Assembly (NCBI GenBank): GCA_934518555.1
Contig: CAKSXW010000009.1
Span: 1 to 52,319, forward strand
Length of the DNA stretch: 52,319 bases
Source of the DNA: an uncultured Faecalibacterium sp.
Lineage (GTDB): Bacteria; Bacillota; Clostridia; Oscillospirales; Ruminococcaceae
Reading direction: 5' to 3'
Shown: piece by piece, positions 16,858-25,731 of the stretch
How the letters are laid out: every line of letters starts with the position of its first letter
How positions within the stretch are numbered: position 1 is the stretch's first letter
The notes under the pieces: model-generated
Seen by the model: the letters and a program-made list of their open reading frames with translations, nothing else
The model's database searches: none
What the model was told of the DNA's origin: nothing
Program-made: the position numbers and the translations under genes

Positions 16858-17904
16858 ATGCGGCAGTTGAAACGAGAAGTAAAGATCGGGGATGTGACCA
16901 TTGGCGGCAACCATCCCATTGCGGTGCAGACCATGCTGAACGTGCCGGTGGAGGACATTGCCGGTAACGTGGCCCAGGCAAAGCGGTGCGAGGCGGCAGG
17001 CTGCCAGATCCTTCGGGTGACCTGCCCCAGCCCGGCAGACGCTGCCTGCATCGAGGCCGTGAAGAATGCGGTGAATATCCCCATCGTGGCAGATATCCAC
17101 TTTGACTACCGGGCTGCCCTGGCCTGCGCCGATGTGGGGGTGGATAAGATCCGCATCAACCCCGGCAACATCGGAGACGACGACCGGGTCAAGGCGGTGG
17201 TGGACGCCTGCCAGCAGAAGAACATCCCCATCCGCATCGGGGTCAATGGCGGCAGCCTGGAAAAGCACATCCTGGCCAAGTACGGTGCCCCCACCCCGGA
17301 GGCCATGGTGGAAAGTGCCTTGTACCATGTGCGGCTGCTGGAAAAGTTCGATTTTGACAACATCGTCATCTCCATCAAAAACTCCAACGTGCCCCGGATG
17401 ATGGAGGCCTATCGGCAGCTCAGTGCCGTCACCGACTACCCCCTCCATGTGGGGGTCACCGAGGCCGGAACCTATCAGATGGGCCTGCTGAAAAGCGGCA
17501 TGGGCATCGGCGGCATGCTGCTGGAGGGCATCGGCGATACCATCCGGGTGTCTCTGGCGGCAGAGCCGGAAAAGGAAGTGGAAGCAGGATACAACATCCT
17601 GCGTGCAGTGGGCTTCCCGGTGGCAGGGCCGGAGGTCATCACCTGCCCCACCTGCGGCCGCACCCAGTACCCCTGCACCGAGATCGCCAATGAGGTGGAA
17701 AAGCGGCTCCAGGGCTACAAAAAATCCATCAAGGTGGCGGTAATGGGCTGCGTGGTCAACGGCCCCGGCGAGGCCCGGGAGGCCGACATCGGCATTGCCG
17801 GAGGCAAAAACGAGGCAGTGCTGTTCCTCCATGGCCAGCCGGTAAAAAAGCTCACCGGAGACAACATTTTGGACCAGTTTATGGACGAGATCTATAAACT
17901 CTGA
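16858..17904 (+). CDS. ispG: 4-hydroxy-3-methylbut-2-en-1-yl diphosphate synthase
   Basis: IspG (348 residues) reduces MEcPP to HMBPP in the MEP pathway using a [4Fe-4S] cluster. The ligands are C263 and C266 in CPTCGRT, C298 in MGCVVNGPGEA, and E305; their spacing (3, 32, 7) matches E. coli IspG exactly. The start ATG 16858 follows GAAAGGAGA. It precedes polC by 86 nt. Confidence 0.97.
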   Translation: MRQLKREVKIGDVTIGGNHPIAVQTMLNVPVEDIAGNVAQAKRCEAAGCQILRVTCPSPADAACIEAVKNAVNIPIVADIHFDYRAALACADVGVDKIRINPGNIGDDDRVKAVVDACQQKNIPIRIGVNGGSLEKHILAKYGAPTPEAMVESALYHVRLLEKFDFDNIVISIKNSNVPRMMEAYRQLSAVTDYPLHVGVTEAGTYQMGLLKSGMGIGGMLLEGIGDTIRVSLAAEPEKEVEAGYNILRAVGFPVAGPEVITCPTCGRTQYPCTEIANEVEKRLQGYKKSIKVAVMGCVVNGPGEAREADIGIAGGKNEAVLFLHGQPVKKLTGDNILDQFMDEIYKL

Positions 17905-17990
17905 TCGAGATTTTACCACTGCTGCCGCACCCGGGGCACCGGGTGGGGCAGTTTGTGCTGTTCTGCACCAAGAAAAAAGGAGTACCATTC

Positions 17991-19715
17991 GTGACACCAC
18001 TCGTTTCCCAGCTTTGGCCCCAGTTTATGGCAGATCCGGCCTTTGCCGCCTGCTTTGGGCAGGTGATCGTAGAGCACGCCCGTATGCTGCGGCAGGACCG
18101 TCAGGTGATCTTTACCCTGCGGAGCGCCGCCCCCTTGGATAAGGGCCTGTGCGCCCGGCTTTTGGCCTCTCTGCAGCCGGATTATGAGGGCTTTGAACTG
18201 AAGATCGAGAACCACTTCGGCTATGCCATGCTGGACGAAACCGCCCTGCGGCAGCTGCTGGAGGAGATGAAGGGGGAAGGTGTGCCCATCAACGGCTTTT
18301 TGGACCGGTGCACCCTCCAGATCCTGGGGCAGAGCATCACCGTAGGGGTGTGCCACGGCACCAAGTTTTTGCAGGAGATGGGCTTTGAGGCTCTGCTGGC
18401 AGAGTGCGTGGCACGCCACACCGGGGTCCGGCCCAAGGTCACCCTGGTCAGCACCGTCAGTGCCGCAGAGCAGCATCAGCTGGAAGAAAAGCTGGAGCGC
18501 AAGATCGCACCGCCGGTGGTCAAGTTTGAGAAAAAGAACACCGCCCCCTCTATCAAGGTGGAGGGCCTGGACCTGACTGACAAGCCGGTGAATATCTTCC
18601 ACGGCAAGATGTTCACCCCCAAAAACCTTACCCCCCTCAAAGACCTGGGCGGCGAGGGCGGCAAGTGCATGATCTGGGGCGATGTGTTTGCCACCGAGGT
18701 AAAGGGCAACTACCGCAAGATCTACACCGTGTCCATCACCGACTACTCCGGCTCCATCAACCTGAAGATCCGTGCCCAGGAAGGGGAGGATTGCTCCAAG
18801 TGGGAGTCCATCGGCAAGGGCACCACCATCCTGGTCCGGGGCGACTGCTCTTACGATAAGTACGAGCACGACTATATCGTGTACCCCTACGATGTGCTCT
18901 GCGTGGAGCGCAAAAAGCGAGAGGACACGGCCCCGGAAAAGCGTGTGGAGCTGCATCTCCACACCAAGCTGTCCAGCATGGATGGCTTCTGTGACCCCGG
19001 CGGCATCGTCAAGCTGGCCCACCGCATGGGCCACCCGGCTGTGGCCATTACCGACCACGGTGTCTGCCAGGGCTACCCGGAGGCCATGCTGGCCGCCGAC
19101 GACATCCACAAAAAGGACCCGGACTTCAAGCTGATCTATGGCTGCGAAGCCTACTTTGTGGACGATATGGTCCCCTGCGTCTACGGCGTGGCGGACCAGC
19201 CCCTGACCGGGGAATTCTGCGTCTTTGACACCGAGACCACCGGCCTGGACCCCGGGGTGGAGTACCTGACCGAGATCGGTGCCGTCATCATCCGCAACGG
19301 GGAAGTGGTGGAGGAGTTCGACACCTTTGTAAAACCCGGCAAGCCCATTACCCCCAAGATCACCGAGCTGACGGGCATCACCAACGAGATGGTGGCAGAT
19401 GCTCCCAGCGAGCAGGAGGCTCTGGAAGCCTTTTTGCAGTTTGCCGGGGGCCGGGTGCTGGTGGGCCACAACGTGCACGCCTTTGATATGCGGTTCCTCC
19501 GGGCAGCAGCCCGGCGCAGCGGCATCCGGCTGGAGCCCACCTACATCGACACCCTTACCATGGCCCAGGCCATGTACCCGGGCCTGCACAACTATAAGCA
19601 GGGCACCATCAACAAGCATCTGGAGCTGCCCTCCTACGAGGCCCACCGGGCCTGCGAGGACGCTGGGGCCCTGGGCCGCATCTTCTGCGTGATGCTGAAG
19701 GACCTGGAGGAATAG
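17991..19715 (+). CDS. polC: DNA polymerase III PolC, N-terminal fragment ending at an in-frame TAG
   Basis: This 574-residue reading frame is the first part of the replicative Gram-positive polymerase PolC. It holds the N-terminal domains, an OB-fold (about residues 200-310), the first half of the PHP domain (ELHLHTKLSSMDG) and the complete inserted 3'-5' proofreading exonuclease, with motif I FDTETTGLD and HNVHAFDMRFL. It stops at TAG 19713-19715 just after the exonuclease (VMLKDLEE), where PolC normally re-enters the PHP domain. The second part continues in the same frame; both add up to 1429 residues, close to B. subtilis PolC (1437). GTG 17991, 8 nt after AAGGAG, is the chosen start. Without the rest this fragment has no polymerase domain. 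Confidence 0.9.
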   Translation: MTPLVSQLWPQFMADPAFAACFGQVIVEHARMLRQDRQVIFTLRSAAPLDKGLCARLLASLQPDYEGFELKIENHFGYAMLDETALRQLLEEMKGEGVPINGFLDRCTLQILGQSITVGVCHGTKFLQEMGFEALLAECVARHTGVRPKVTLVSTVSAAEQHQLEEKLERKIAPPVVKFEKKNTAPSIKVEGLDLTDKPVNIFHGKMFTPKNLTPLKDLGGEGGKCMIWGDVFATEVKGNYRKIYTVSITDYSGSINLKIRAQEGEDCSKWESIGKGTTILVRGDCSYDKYEHDYIVYPYDVLCVERKKREDTAPEKRVELHLHTKLSSMDGFCDPGGIVKLAHRMGHPAVAITDHGVCQGYPEAMLAADDIHKKDPDFKLIYGCEAYFVDDMVPCVYGVADQPLTGEFCVFDTETTGLDPGVEYLTEIGAVIIRNGEVVEEFDTFVKPGKPITPKITELTGITNEMVADAPSEQEALEAFLQFAGGRVLVGHNVHAFDMRFLRAAARRSGIRLEPTYIDTLTMAQAMYPGLHNYKQGTINKHLELPSYEAHRACEDAGALGRIFCVMLKDLEE

Positions 19716-19721
19716 CAGGTG
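19706..19721 (+). other. In-frame amber codon of polC with an overlapping Shine-Dalgarno and GTG restart
   Basis: GGAGG at 19706-19710 (inside the Leu-Glu-Glu codons), TAG at 19713-19715 and GTG at 19719-19721 follow in order; the Shine-Dalgarno to GTG spacing is 8 nt, which is near ideal. Termination and restart by the same ribosome are therefore mechanically possible. A single-base error in the sequence would produce the same TAG. Confidence 0.6.
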
Positions 19722-22280
19722 GCCCGGGTCAGCGAGATCAACACCGGCCTGGGGGGCAACAGGGAGGTGCTGAAAAAGAAATATTACCACCTGATCATCC
19801 TGGTAAAAAACCAGATGGGCCTGAAAAACCTGTACAAGATCGTCAGCGAGGCCCATGTGAACTACTTTTTCAAAAAGCCCCGGGTGCCCCGGAGCCTGCT
19901 GAACAAGTACCGGGACGGCCTGCTGCTGACCAGTGCCTGCGAGGCCGGAGAGCTGTACCGGGCCATTGTGGACGGCACCCCCTACGAGGAGCTGAAAAAG
20001 ATCGCTGCCTACTACGACATCCTGGAGATCCAGCCCCTGGGCAACAACGCCTACATGGTCCGGGACGGCAAGGTGGACAGCGAGGAGAAGATCAAGGACT
20101 TTAACCGCACCGTCATCAAGCTGGGAGAGGACCTCCACAAGCCGGTGATCGCCACCGGCGACGTCCACTTTACCGAGCCGGAGGATGCAGTGTACCGGGC
20201 GGTGCTGCAGGCTGGCAACGGCTTCAAGGACGCCGACAACCAGCCGCCGCTGTTCTTCCGCACCACCCAGGATATGCTGGCCCAGTTCAGCTATCTGCCC
20301 CGGGAAAAGGCTTATGAGGTGGTGGTCAAGAACCCCCGGAAGATCGCCGCCATGATCGACAACACGGTACGGGCCATCCCAAGGGGCACCTATCCCCCCA
20401 GCATCGAGGGAGCCGAGCAGCAGCTGCGAGACGCCACCTGGGAGCACGCCAAGCGGGACTACGGGGACCCTCTGCCGGAGATCGTGGAAAAGCGGCTGCA
20501 AAAGGAGCTGGATTCCATCTGCGGCCATGGCTATGCGGTGCTGTATGTCATTGCGGTCAAGCTGGTGGCCTACTCCAACGCCGGAGGCTACCAGGTAGGC
20601 AGCCGTGGCTCGGTGGGCTCCTCTGCTGTGGCCCACTTCTCCGGCATTTCGGAGGTCAACAGCCTGCCGCCTCACTACCGCTGCCCCAAGTGCAAGCACA
20701 GTGAGTTCATCACCGACGGCAGTGTGGACGACGGCTTTGACCTGCCGGACAAGAACTGCCCCCACTGCGGCACCCGGATGCTGGTGGACGGCCACGACAT
20801 CCCCTTTGAGACCTTCCTGGGGTTCTACGGCGATAAGGAGCCGGATATCGACCTGAACTTCTCCGGCGAGTATCAGTCCAACGTCCACCGCTACACCGAG
20901 GAGCTGTTTGGCAAGGCCAACGTGTTCAAGGCCGGCACGGTGTCCGGCATCCAGGACAAAACGGCCTATGGCTATGTAAAAAAGTACCTGGAGGAACGGG
21001 GCCGCACCGTGAACCACGCCGAGGAGAACCGCCTGACCCTGGGCTGCACCGGCGTCAAGCGCACCACAGGCCAGCACCCCGGCGGCATGGTGGTGGTGCC
21101 GGATACCTACGAGATCTACGATTTCTGCCCCATCCAGCACCCGGCCGATGACGTGGCAGGGGGCCTGCTCACCACCCACTTTGAGTTCAAGTACCTCCAC
21201 GACACCCTGCTGAAGCTGGACGAGCTGGGCCACGATATGCCCACCTTCTACAAGTATTTTGAGGCCTATACCGGCATCCCGGTGGACTCCATCCCCATGA
21301 ACGACCCCAAGGTCTACAGCCTGCTGACCAGTCCCGAGGCCCTGGGGGTGACCCCGGAGCAGATCGACAGCCAGACCGGCACCTTTGGCATCCCGGAAAT
21401 GGGCACCAACTTTGTCCGAGGGATGCTGGTGGAGGCCCGGCCCAAGAACTTTTCGGAGCTGATCCAGATCTCGGGCCTGTCCCACGGCACCGACGTGTGG
21501 ACCGGCAACGCCGACGAGCTGATCCGCAGCGGCACCTGCACCATTGCAGAGGTCATCGGCTGCCGTGACAGCATTATGCTGTACCTGCTGCGAAAGGGCC
21601 TGGAGCCCAAAATGGCCTTCGATATTATGGAGGCAGTCCGAAAGGGCAAGGTGGCAAAAGGCGGCTTCCAGCCGGGCTGGGAGGAAGCCATGCGGGAGCA
21701 CGAGGTGCCGGATTGGTACATCGAGAGCTGCCGCAAGATCAAGTATATGTTCCCCAAGGCCCATGCAGTGGCCTACCTGATGAGTGCCATCCGGCTCATG
21801 TGGTTCAAGCTGTACAAGCCCCAGGCCTTTTACGCCGTGTACTTTACGGTCCGGGGCGATGACATCGACTACGAGGCGGCCATCGGGGGCGCAGCTGTGG
21901 CCCGGGCCCACATGGAGGAGGTAAAACGCCGCCTGAAGGAGGAAAAGAACGCCAAGGATGAGGACGTTCTGGTAAGCCTGCAGCTGGTCAACGAGATGCT
22001 GGTGCGTGGGTACGAATTCTTGCCCATTGAACTGGGCAAGAGCCGGGGCTCCCAGTATGTGGTGGAGGACGGCAAGGTGCGCCTGCCTTTCAGCTCGCTG
22101 AAGGGTCTGGGCGGTGCCGCCGCCGACGCCCTGGAACGGGCCACCATCCACGGGGAGGAATATCTCTCGGTGGAGGAGCTGCAGCAGGCCTCCGGTGTGG
22201 GCAGCAGCATCCTGGACCGCCTGCGCCAGGTGGGGGCTCTGGGAGATCTGCCGGAGAGCAGCCAGGTGAGTTTTTTCTGA
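19719..22280 (+). CDS. polC: DNA polymerase III PolC, C-terminal polymerase part
   Basis: This 853-residue frame continues PolC directly after the TAG. It contains the remaining PHP half ([14 protein letters not shown] to ATGDVHF), a four-Cys zinc site (CPKC and CPHC, about residues 325-350), the palm with the catalytic aspartates in [14 protein letters not shown], fingers ([24 protein letters not shown]) and a C-terminal helix-hairpin-helix part. It would be essential for replication. If made separately it starts at GTG 19719. All polymerase motifs are intact, so the gene shows no decay other than the one stop. A terminator follows. Confidence 0.92.
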   Translation: MARVSEINTGLGGNREVLKKKYYHLIILVKNQMGLKNLYKIVSEAHVNYFFKKPRVPRSLLNKYRDGLLLTSACEAGELYRAIVDGTPYEELKKIAAYYDILEIQPLGNNAYMVRDGKVDSEEKIKDFNRTVIKLGEDLHKPVIATGDVHFTEPEDAVYRAVLQAGNGFKDADNQPPLFFRTTQDMLAQFSYLPREKAYEVVVKNPRKIAAMIDNTVRAIPRGTYPPSIEGAEQQLRDATWEHAKRDYGDPLPEIVEKRLQKELDSICGHGYAVLYVIAVKLVAYSNAGGYQVGSRGSVGSSAVAHFSGISEVNSLPPHYRCPKCKHSEFITDGSVDDGFDLPDKNCPHCGTRMLVDGHDIPFETFLGFYGDKEPDIDLNFSGEYQSNVHRYTEELFGKANVFKAGTVSGIQDKTAYGYVKKYLEERGRTVNHAEENRLTLGCTGVKRTTGQHPGGMVVVPDTYEIYDFCPIQHPADDVAGGLLTTHFEFKYLHDTLLKLDELGHDMPTFYKYFEAYTGIPVDSIPMNDPKVYSLLTSPEALGVTPEQIDSQTGTFGIPEMGTNFVRGMLVEARPKNFSELIQISGLSHGTDVWTGNADELIRSGTCTIAEVIGCRDSIMLYLLRKGLEPKMAFDIMEAVRKGKVAKGGFQPGWEEAMREHEVPDWYIESCRKIKYMFPKAHAVAYLMSAIRLMWFKLYKPQAFYAVYFTVRGDDIDYEAAIGGAAVARAHMEEVKRRLKEEKNAKDEDVLVSLQLVNEMLVRGYEFLPIELGKSRGSQYVVEDGKVRLPFSSLKGLGGAAADALERATIHGEEYLSVEELQQASGVGSSILDRLRQVGALGDLPESSQVSFF

Positions 22281-22305
22281 TCCGGAAAGGATCTGAGTTT
22301 GGCCG

Positions 22306-22350
22306 GGAGAGACCGTTGCACGCAGGGGCGTGCAGCGGCCTCTCCTTTTT
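22306..22350 (+). terminator. Rho-independent terminator after polC
   Basis: GGAGAG-CCG-TGCACGC pairs with GCGTGCA-CGG-CTCTCC (two single mismatches), 4-nt loop, then TTTTT. It closes the long gene run. Confidence 0.9.
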
Positions 22351-22452
22351 GCTGCCTGGCAAAGAACTGGTTAAAGGTGCGATAAGTTCACAGAATATTT
22401 AACTTTTGCGGCGGAAAATACTGTTTTTTTCGTGTAAAATAAAGGCTCTGGA

Positions 22453-22481
22453 TTGATTGTAAAATCCGATTGGTTTATAAT
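22453..22481 (+). promoter_or_regulatory. Sigma-A-type promoter for the activase/dehydratase pair
   Basis: TTGATT (22453-22458), 17-nt spacer, TATAAT (22476-22481). The region from the polC terminator to here (22351-22452) is AT-rich and holds no gene. Confidence 0.8.
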
Positions 22482-22527
22482 TATCATGTATGCAAGTCAC
22501 AAAAATGATTCGCTACCAAACAGGTTG

Positions 22528-22554
22528 CCCGGGCCGAAGGAGGCCTTCCCCGGG
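22528..22554. other. GC-rich leader hairpin before the activase gene
   Basis: CCCGGG (22528-22533) and GAAGG (22536-22540) pair with CCTTC (22544-22548) and CCCGGG (22549-22554). It lies in the 110-nt leader, about 45 nt before the start codon. No T-run follows; a regulatory role is only possible. Confidence 0.4.
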
Positions 22555-22598
22555 TGCCGGGCCCGCCCGGCAAAACGATCCTTTAGGAGGAAAACAAC

Positions 22599-25538
22599 GT
22601 GAGAGTAGGTCTTGATATCGGCAGCACCACCATCAAGTGCGTGGTGCTGGGCGAGCAGGATGAGCTGCTGTATTCTACATACGAACGACATTATAGTCAT
22701 ATTCTGGAAAAGGCCCAGGAGCTGCTGCGCCGGGTGGATGCCCAGCAGCTGCAGGGGCAAAAGGCCCTGCTCAGCATCTCCGGCTCTGCCGGCATGGGCC
22801 TGGCCGACAGCTGCGGCGTGCCCTTTGTGCAGGAGGTGTTCTCCACCCGTGTGGCGGTAAAACGCTATGTGCCTGCCACCGACTGCGTCATTGAGCTGGG
22901 CGGTGAGGACGCCAAGATCCTGTTTTTGACCAACGGCACCGAGGTGCGGATGAATGGCAGCTGTGCCGGCGGCACCGGAGCCTTCATCGACCAGATGGCC
23001 ACCCTGCTGAAGATGGGGGCCGACGAGATGAACCAGGCTGCCGAGCAGGCCCAGCGCACCTATACCATTGCATCTCGCTGCGGCGTTTTTGCCAAAAGCG
23101 ACGTGCAGCCACTCATCAACCAGGGTGCCCGGACCGAGGATATTGCCGCCAGCATCTATAAGGCTGTGGTGAACCAGACCATTGCAGGCCTGGCCCAGGG
23201 CCGCCCCATCCAGGGCAATGTGCTGTATCTGGGCGGCCCCCTTACCTTCAGCTCTGTGCTGCGAAAGAGCTTTGACGAGGCCCTGGGGGTCACGGGCACC
23301 TGCCCGGAAAACAGCCTGCTGTATGTGGCCCTGGGTGCCGCCCTGTACGCCGATAAGGCCTTTGCGCTGTCGGAGGTAGCCCAGGCCCTGGACCAGTACG
23401 CCGCTACCGCCACCTATGCCAGCGAGCCGCCGCTCTTTGCCAACAAGGCGGAGTACGAGGCCTTCCACGCCCGGCATATGTCCCACAGCGTGCCCCGGGT
23501 GCCCTTCAGTGCCCAGTGCGGCCCGGTGCACATCGGCATCGACTCCGGCTCCACCACCGTAAAGCTGGTGGTGGTGGACCAGCAGTGCCAGATCCTGTAT
23601 ACCAACTACCAGCCCAACCTGGGCAACCCCCTGCCTCTGATCCGGGAACAGCTGCTGAAGATCTACCAGGAGCACCCGGGGCTGCAGGTGGCCAGCGTTA
23701 CCACCACCGGCTACGGCGAGGACCTGGTAAAGAACGCCTTCCGCTGCGACTACGGCCTGGTGGAGACGGTGGCCCACTTTACCGCTGCCAAATACTTTAT
23801 GCCGGATGTGGATTTTATCATCGACATCGGCGGCCAGGATATGAAGTGCTTCAAGATCGAGGATGGAGCCATCAGCAACATCTTCCTCAATGAGGCCTGC
23901 TCCTCCGGCTGCGGCAGCTTTTTGCAGACCTTTGCCCAGGCCCTGGGCTATGACGTCAAGAAGTTTGCCGCCCTGGGCCTGTTTGCCGACCGCCCGGTGG
24001 ACCTGGGCAGCCGCTGCACCGTGTTTATGAACAGCTCGGTGAAGCAGGCCCAGAAGGACGGTGCCACCATTGAGAACATCTCTGCCGGGCTGTCCATCAG
24101 TGTGGTGAAAAATGCCCTGTACAAGGTGATCCGTGCCTCCAGCCCGGAGGAACTGGGCCGCAAGATCGTGGTCCAGGGCGGCACCTTCTACAACGAGGCA
24201 GTGCTGCGTGCCTTTGAGAAGGAGATGGGGGTGGAGGTGATCCGCCCGGATATCGCCGGCCTGATGGGTGCCTACGGTGCGGCCCTTTACGGCCTGCGCC
24301 AGAGCCGCAAAAACGGCCAGACTGCCTCCGGCGTTATGGGCCAGAAGGAGCTGGAGACCTTTGAGCAGAAGGTGGTCAGCGTCAAGTGCGGCGGCTGCGG
24401 CAACCACTGCCAGCTGACCGTCAACACCTTTGCCGATGGCCGCAAGTTCATCTCCGGCAACCGCTGCGACAAGCCTGTTACCGGCAAAAGCGAGGACAAC
24501 AGCCTGAACCTTTACGCCTACAAGCAGCAGCTGTTGGCCAGTTATAAGCCGGTGCCCGGCAAGCGTGGCTCCATTGGCATTCCCCTGTGCCTGGGCTTCT
24601 ACGAGCTGCTGCCCTTCTGGCATGCCTTCTGGACCAGTCTGGGCTTTGCGGTCCACACCAGCCCGGTGTCCACCCGGGGGCTGTACCTGGCCGGTCAGGC
24701 CACCATCCCCAGCGACACCGCCTGCTTCCCAGCAAAGCTGAGCCACGGCCACATCAAGGCCCTGAGCCAGATGAAACTGGACGCCATCTTCTACCCCTGC
24801 CTGACCTACAACCTGGACGAGGGCCTGGGGGACAACCACTATAACTGCCCGGTGGTGGCTTACTACCCCGAGGTGCTGGCAGGCAACTGCCCGGAGCTGG
24901 AGGGTAAGACCTTTATCTATGATTATGTGGGCATCCACCGCCCCAAGGATTTTGTCCACAAGATGGCCAAGGAAGTGCTGCCCAAGTACTTTGGCGGCAT
25001 TTCGGAAAAGGAAGTCCAGGCTGCTGCCGACGCTGCCTATGCCGAGTATGAGGCCCACATGGCCAAGATCCGGGTAAAGGGCAGCGAGATTATAGACGAG
25101 GCTCGCCGCCAGGGCAAGCGGATCATCGTGCTGGCAGGCCGCCCCTACCATGTAGACCCGGAGGTGAACCACGGCATCGACCGCCTCATCACCCGGCACG
25201 GGGCTGCGGTGATCACAGAGGACAGCGTGTCCAACCGGGTCCAAAAGTTCCCCACCAGTGTGCTGAACCAGTGGACCTACCACAGCCGCCTGTATGCAGC
25301 CGCCAAGTACTGCACCACCCAAAAGGATATGGACCTGGTGCAGCTGGTGTCCTTTGGCTGCGGCGTAGACGCCATTACCACCGACGAGACCCGGGAGATC
25401 CTGCAGGAGGGCGGCAAGCTGTACACCCAGCTGAAGATCGACGAGATCACCAACCTGGGTGCTGTGAACATCCGCCTCCGCAGCCTCTTTGCAGCCCTGG
25501 AGGAACGGGACGAGGCCGCCGCAGAAAAGGCAGAATAA
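22599..25538 (+). CDS. Acyl-CoA dehydratase activase-related protein (two BcrAD/BadFG domains plus DUF2229-like region)
   Basis: The 979-residue protein has two ASKHA ATPase domains: one from residue 1 (GLDIGSTTIK, CAGGTGAF) and one from about 310 (GIDSGSTTVK, CSSGCGSFLQ). A Cys-rich stretch follows (KCGGCGNHCQ, about 590), then a DUF2229-like region (GSIGIPLCLGFYELLPFW to the end). Family members are ATP-driven electron donors to 2-hydroxyacyl-CoA dehydratases, with an Fe-S cluster between subunits. The substrate cannot be told from sequence. In many Clostridia a single protein of about 1400 residues covers this gene plus the next; here it is two genes. GTG start after AGGAGG; own promoter. 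Confidence 0.85.
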   Translation: MRVGLDIGSTTIKCVVLGEQDELLYSTYERHYSHILEKAQELLRRVDAQQLQGQKALLSISGSAGMGLADSCGVPFVQEVFSTRVAVKRYVPATDCVIELGGEDAKILFLTNGTEVRMNGSCAGGTGAFIDQMATLLKMGADEMNQAAEQAQRTYTIASRCGVFAKSDVQPLINQGARTEDIAASIYKAVVNQTIAGLAQGRPIQGNVLYLGGPLTFSSVLRKSFDEALGVTGTCPENSLLYVALGAALYADKAFALSEVAQALDQYAATATYASEPPLFANKAEYEAFHARHMSHSVPRVPFSAQCGPVHIGIDSGSTTVKLVVVDQQCQILYTNYQPNLGNPLPLIREQLLKIYQEHPGLQVASVTTTGYGEDLVKNAFRCDYGLVETVAHFTAAKYFMPDVDFIIDIGGQDMKCFKIEDGAISNIFLNEACSSGCGSFLQTFAQALGYDVKKFAALGLFADRPVDLGSRCTVFMNSSVKQAQKDGATIENISAGLSISVVKNALYKVIRASSPEELGRKIVVQGGTFYNEAVLRAFEKEMGVEVIRPDIAGLMGAYGAALYGLRQSRKNGQTASGVMGQKELETFEQKVVSVKCGGCGNHCQLTVNTFADGRKFISGNRCDKPVTGKSEDNSLNLYAYKQQLLASYKPVPGKRGSIGIPLCLGFYELLPFWHAFWTSLGFAVHTSPVSTRGLYLAGQATIPSDTACFPAKLSHGHIKALSQMKLDAIFYPCLTYNLDEGLGDNHYNCPVVAYYPEVLAGNCPELEGKTFIYDYVGIHRPKDFVHKMAKEVLPKYFGGISEKEVQAAADAAYAEYEAHMAKIRVKGSEIIDEARRQGKRIIVLAGRPYHVDPEVNHGIDRLITRHGAAVITEDSVSNRVQKFPTSVLNQWTYHSRLYAAAKYCTTQKDMDLVQLVSFGCGVDAITTDETREILQEGGKLYTQLKIDEITNLGAVNIRLRSLFAALEERDEAAAEKAE

Positions 25539-25558
25539 AAAGAGAAATGCAGATAGCG

Positions 25559-25692
25559 AAAAAGGCTTCCCCCGGCCGGGGGAAGCTGTCACCGCAGGTG
25601 ACTGATGAGGGAGTGGACAAAGCATAATGACCAATTACCCCTCATCCGCTTCACTTCGTTCAGCACCTTCCCCCCAAGGGGTGAAGGCTTTT
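25559..25692. repeat. Palindromic repeat element between the two activase/dehydratase genes
   Basis: Outer ends are imperfect inverted copies (AAAGGCTTCCCCC at left, GGGGTGAAGGCTTTT at right). Inside, GGCTTCCCCCGG/CCGGGGGAAGC and TTCCCCCC/AAGGGGTGAA form local hairpins, and TGATGAGGG (about 25603) faces CCCTCATCC (about 25639). It differs in sequence from the purL-purB element but has the same design and position, between co-oriented genes. Confidence 0.7.
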
Positions 25693-25731
25693 GCGGTGAC
25701 TATCTTGCAGAAAGCAACATAGGAGGAACCT

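Noticed and set aside
19713..19715. Genome-wide reassignment of TAG to an amino acid
   Set aside because: Only one internal TAG occurs in the genes of the window; general recoding should leave several. TGA is clearly a stop, as it ends 22 genes.
17913..22151. A 1412-codon open frame on the minus strand opposite polC
   Set aside because: It is a shadow of the GC-rich codons of polC: rich in His, Gln, Leu, Val and Gly with no domain, no ribosome site and no break at the genes it spans. The long minus frames over 40608-46235 and 12354-15731 were rejected for the same reason.
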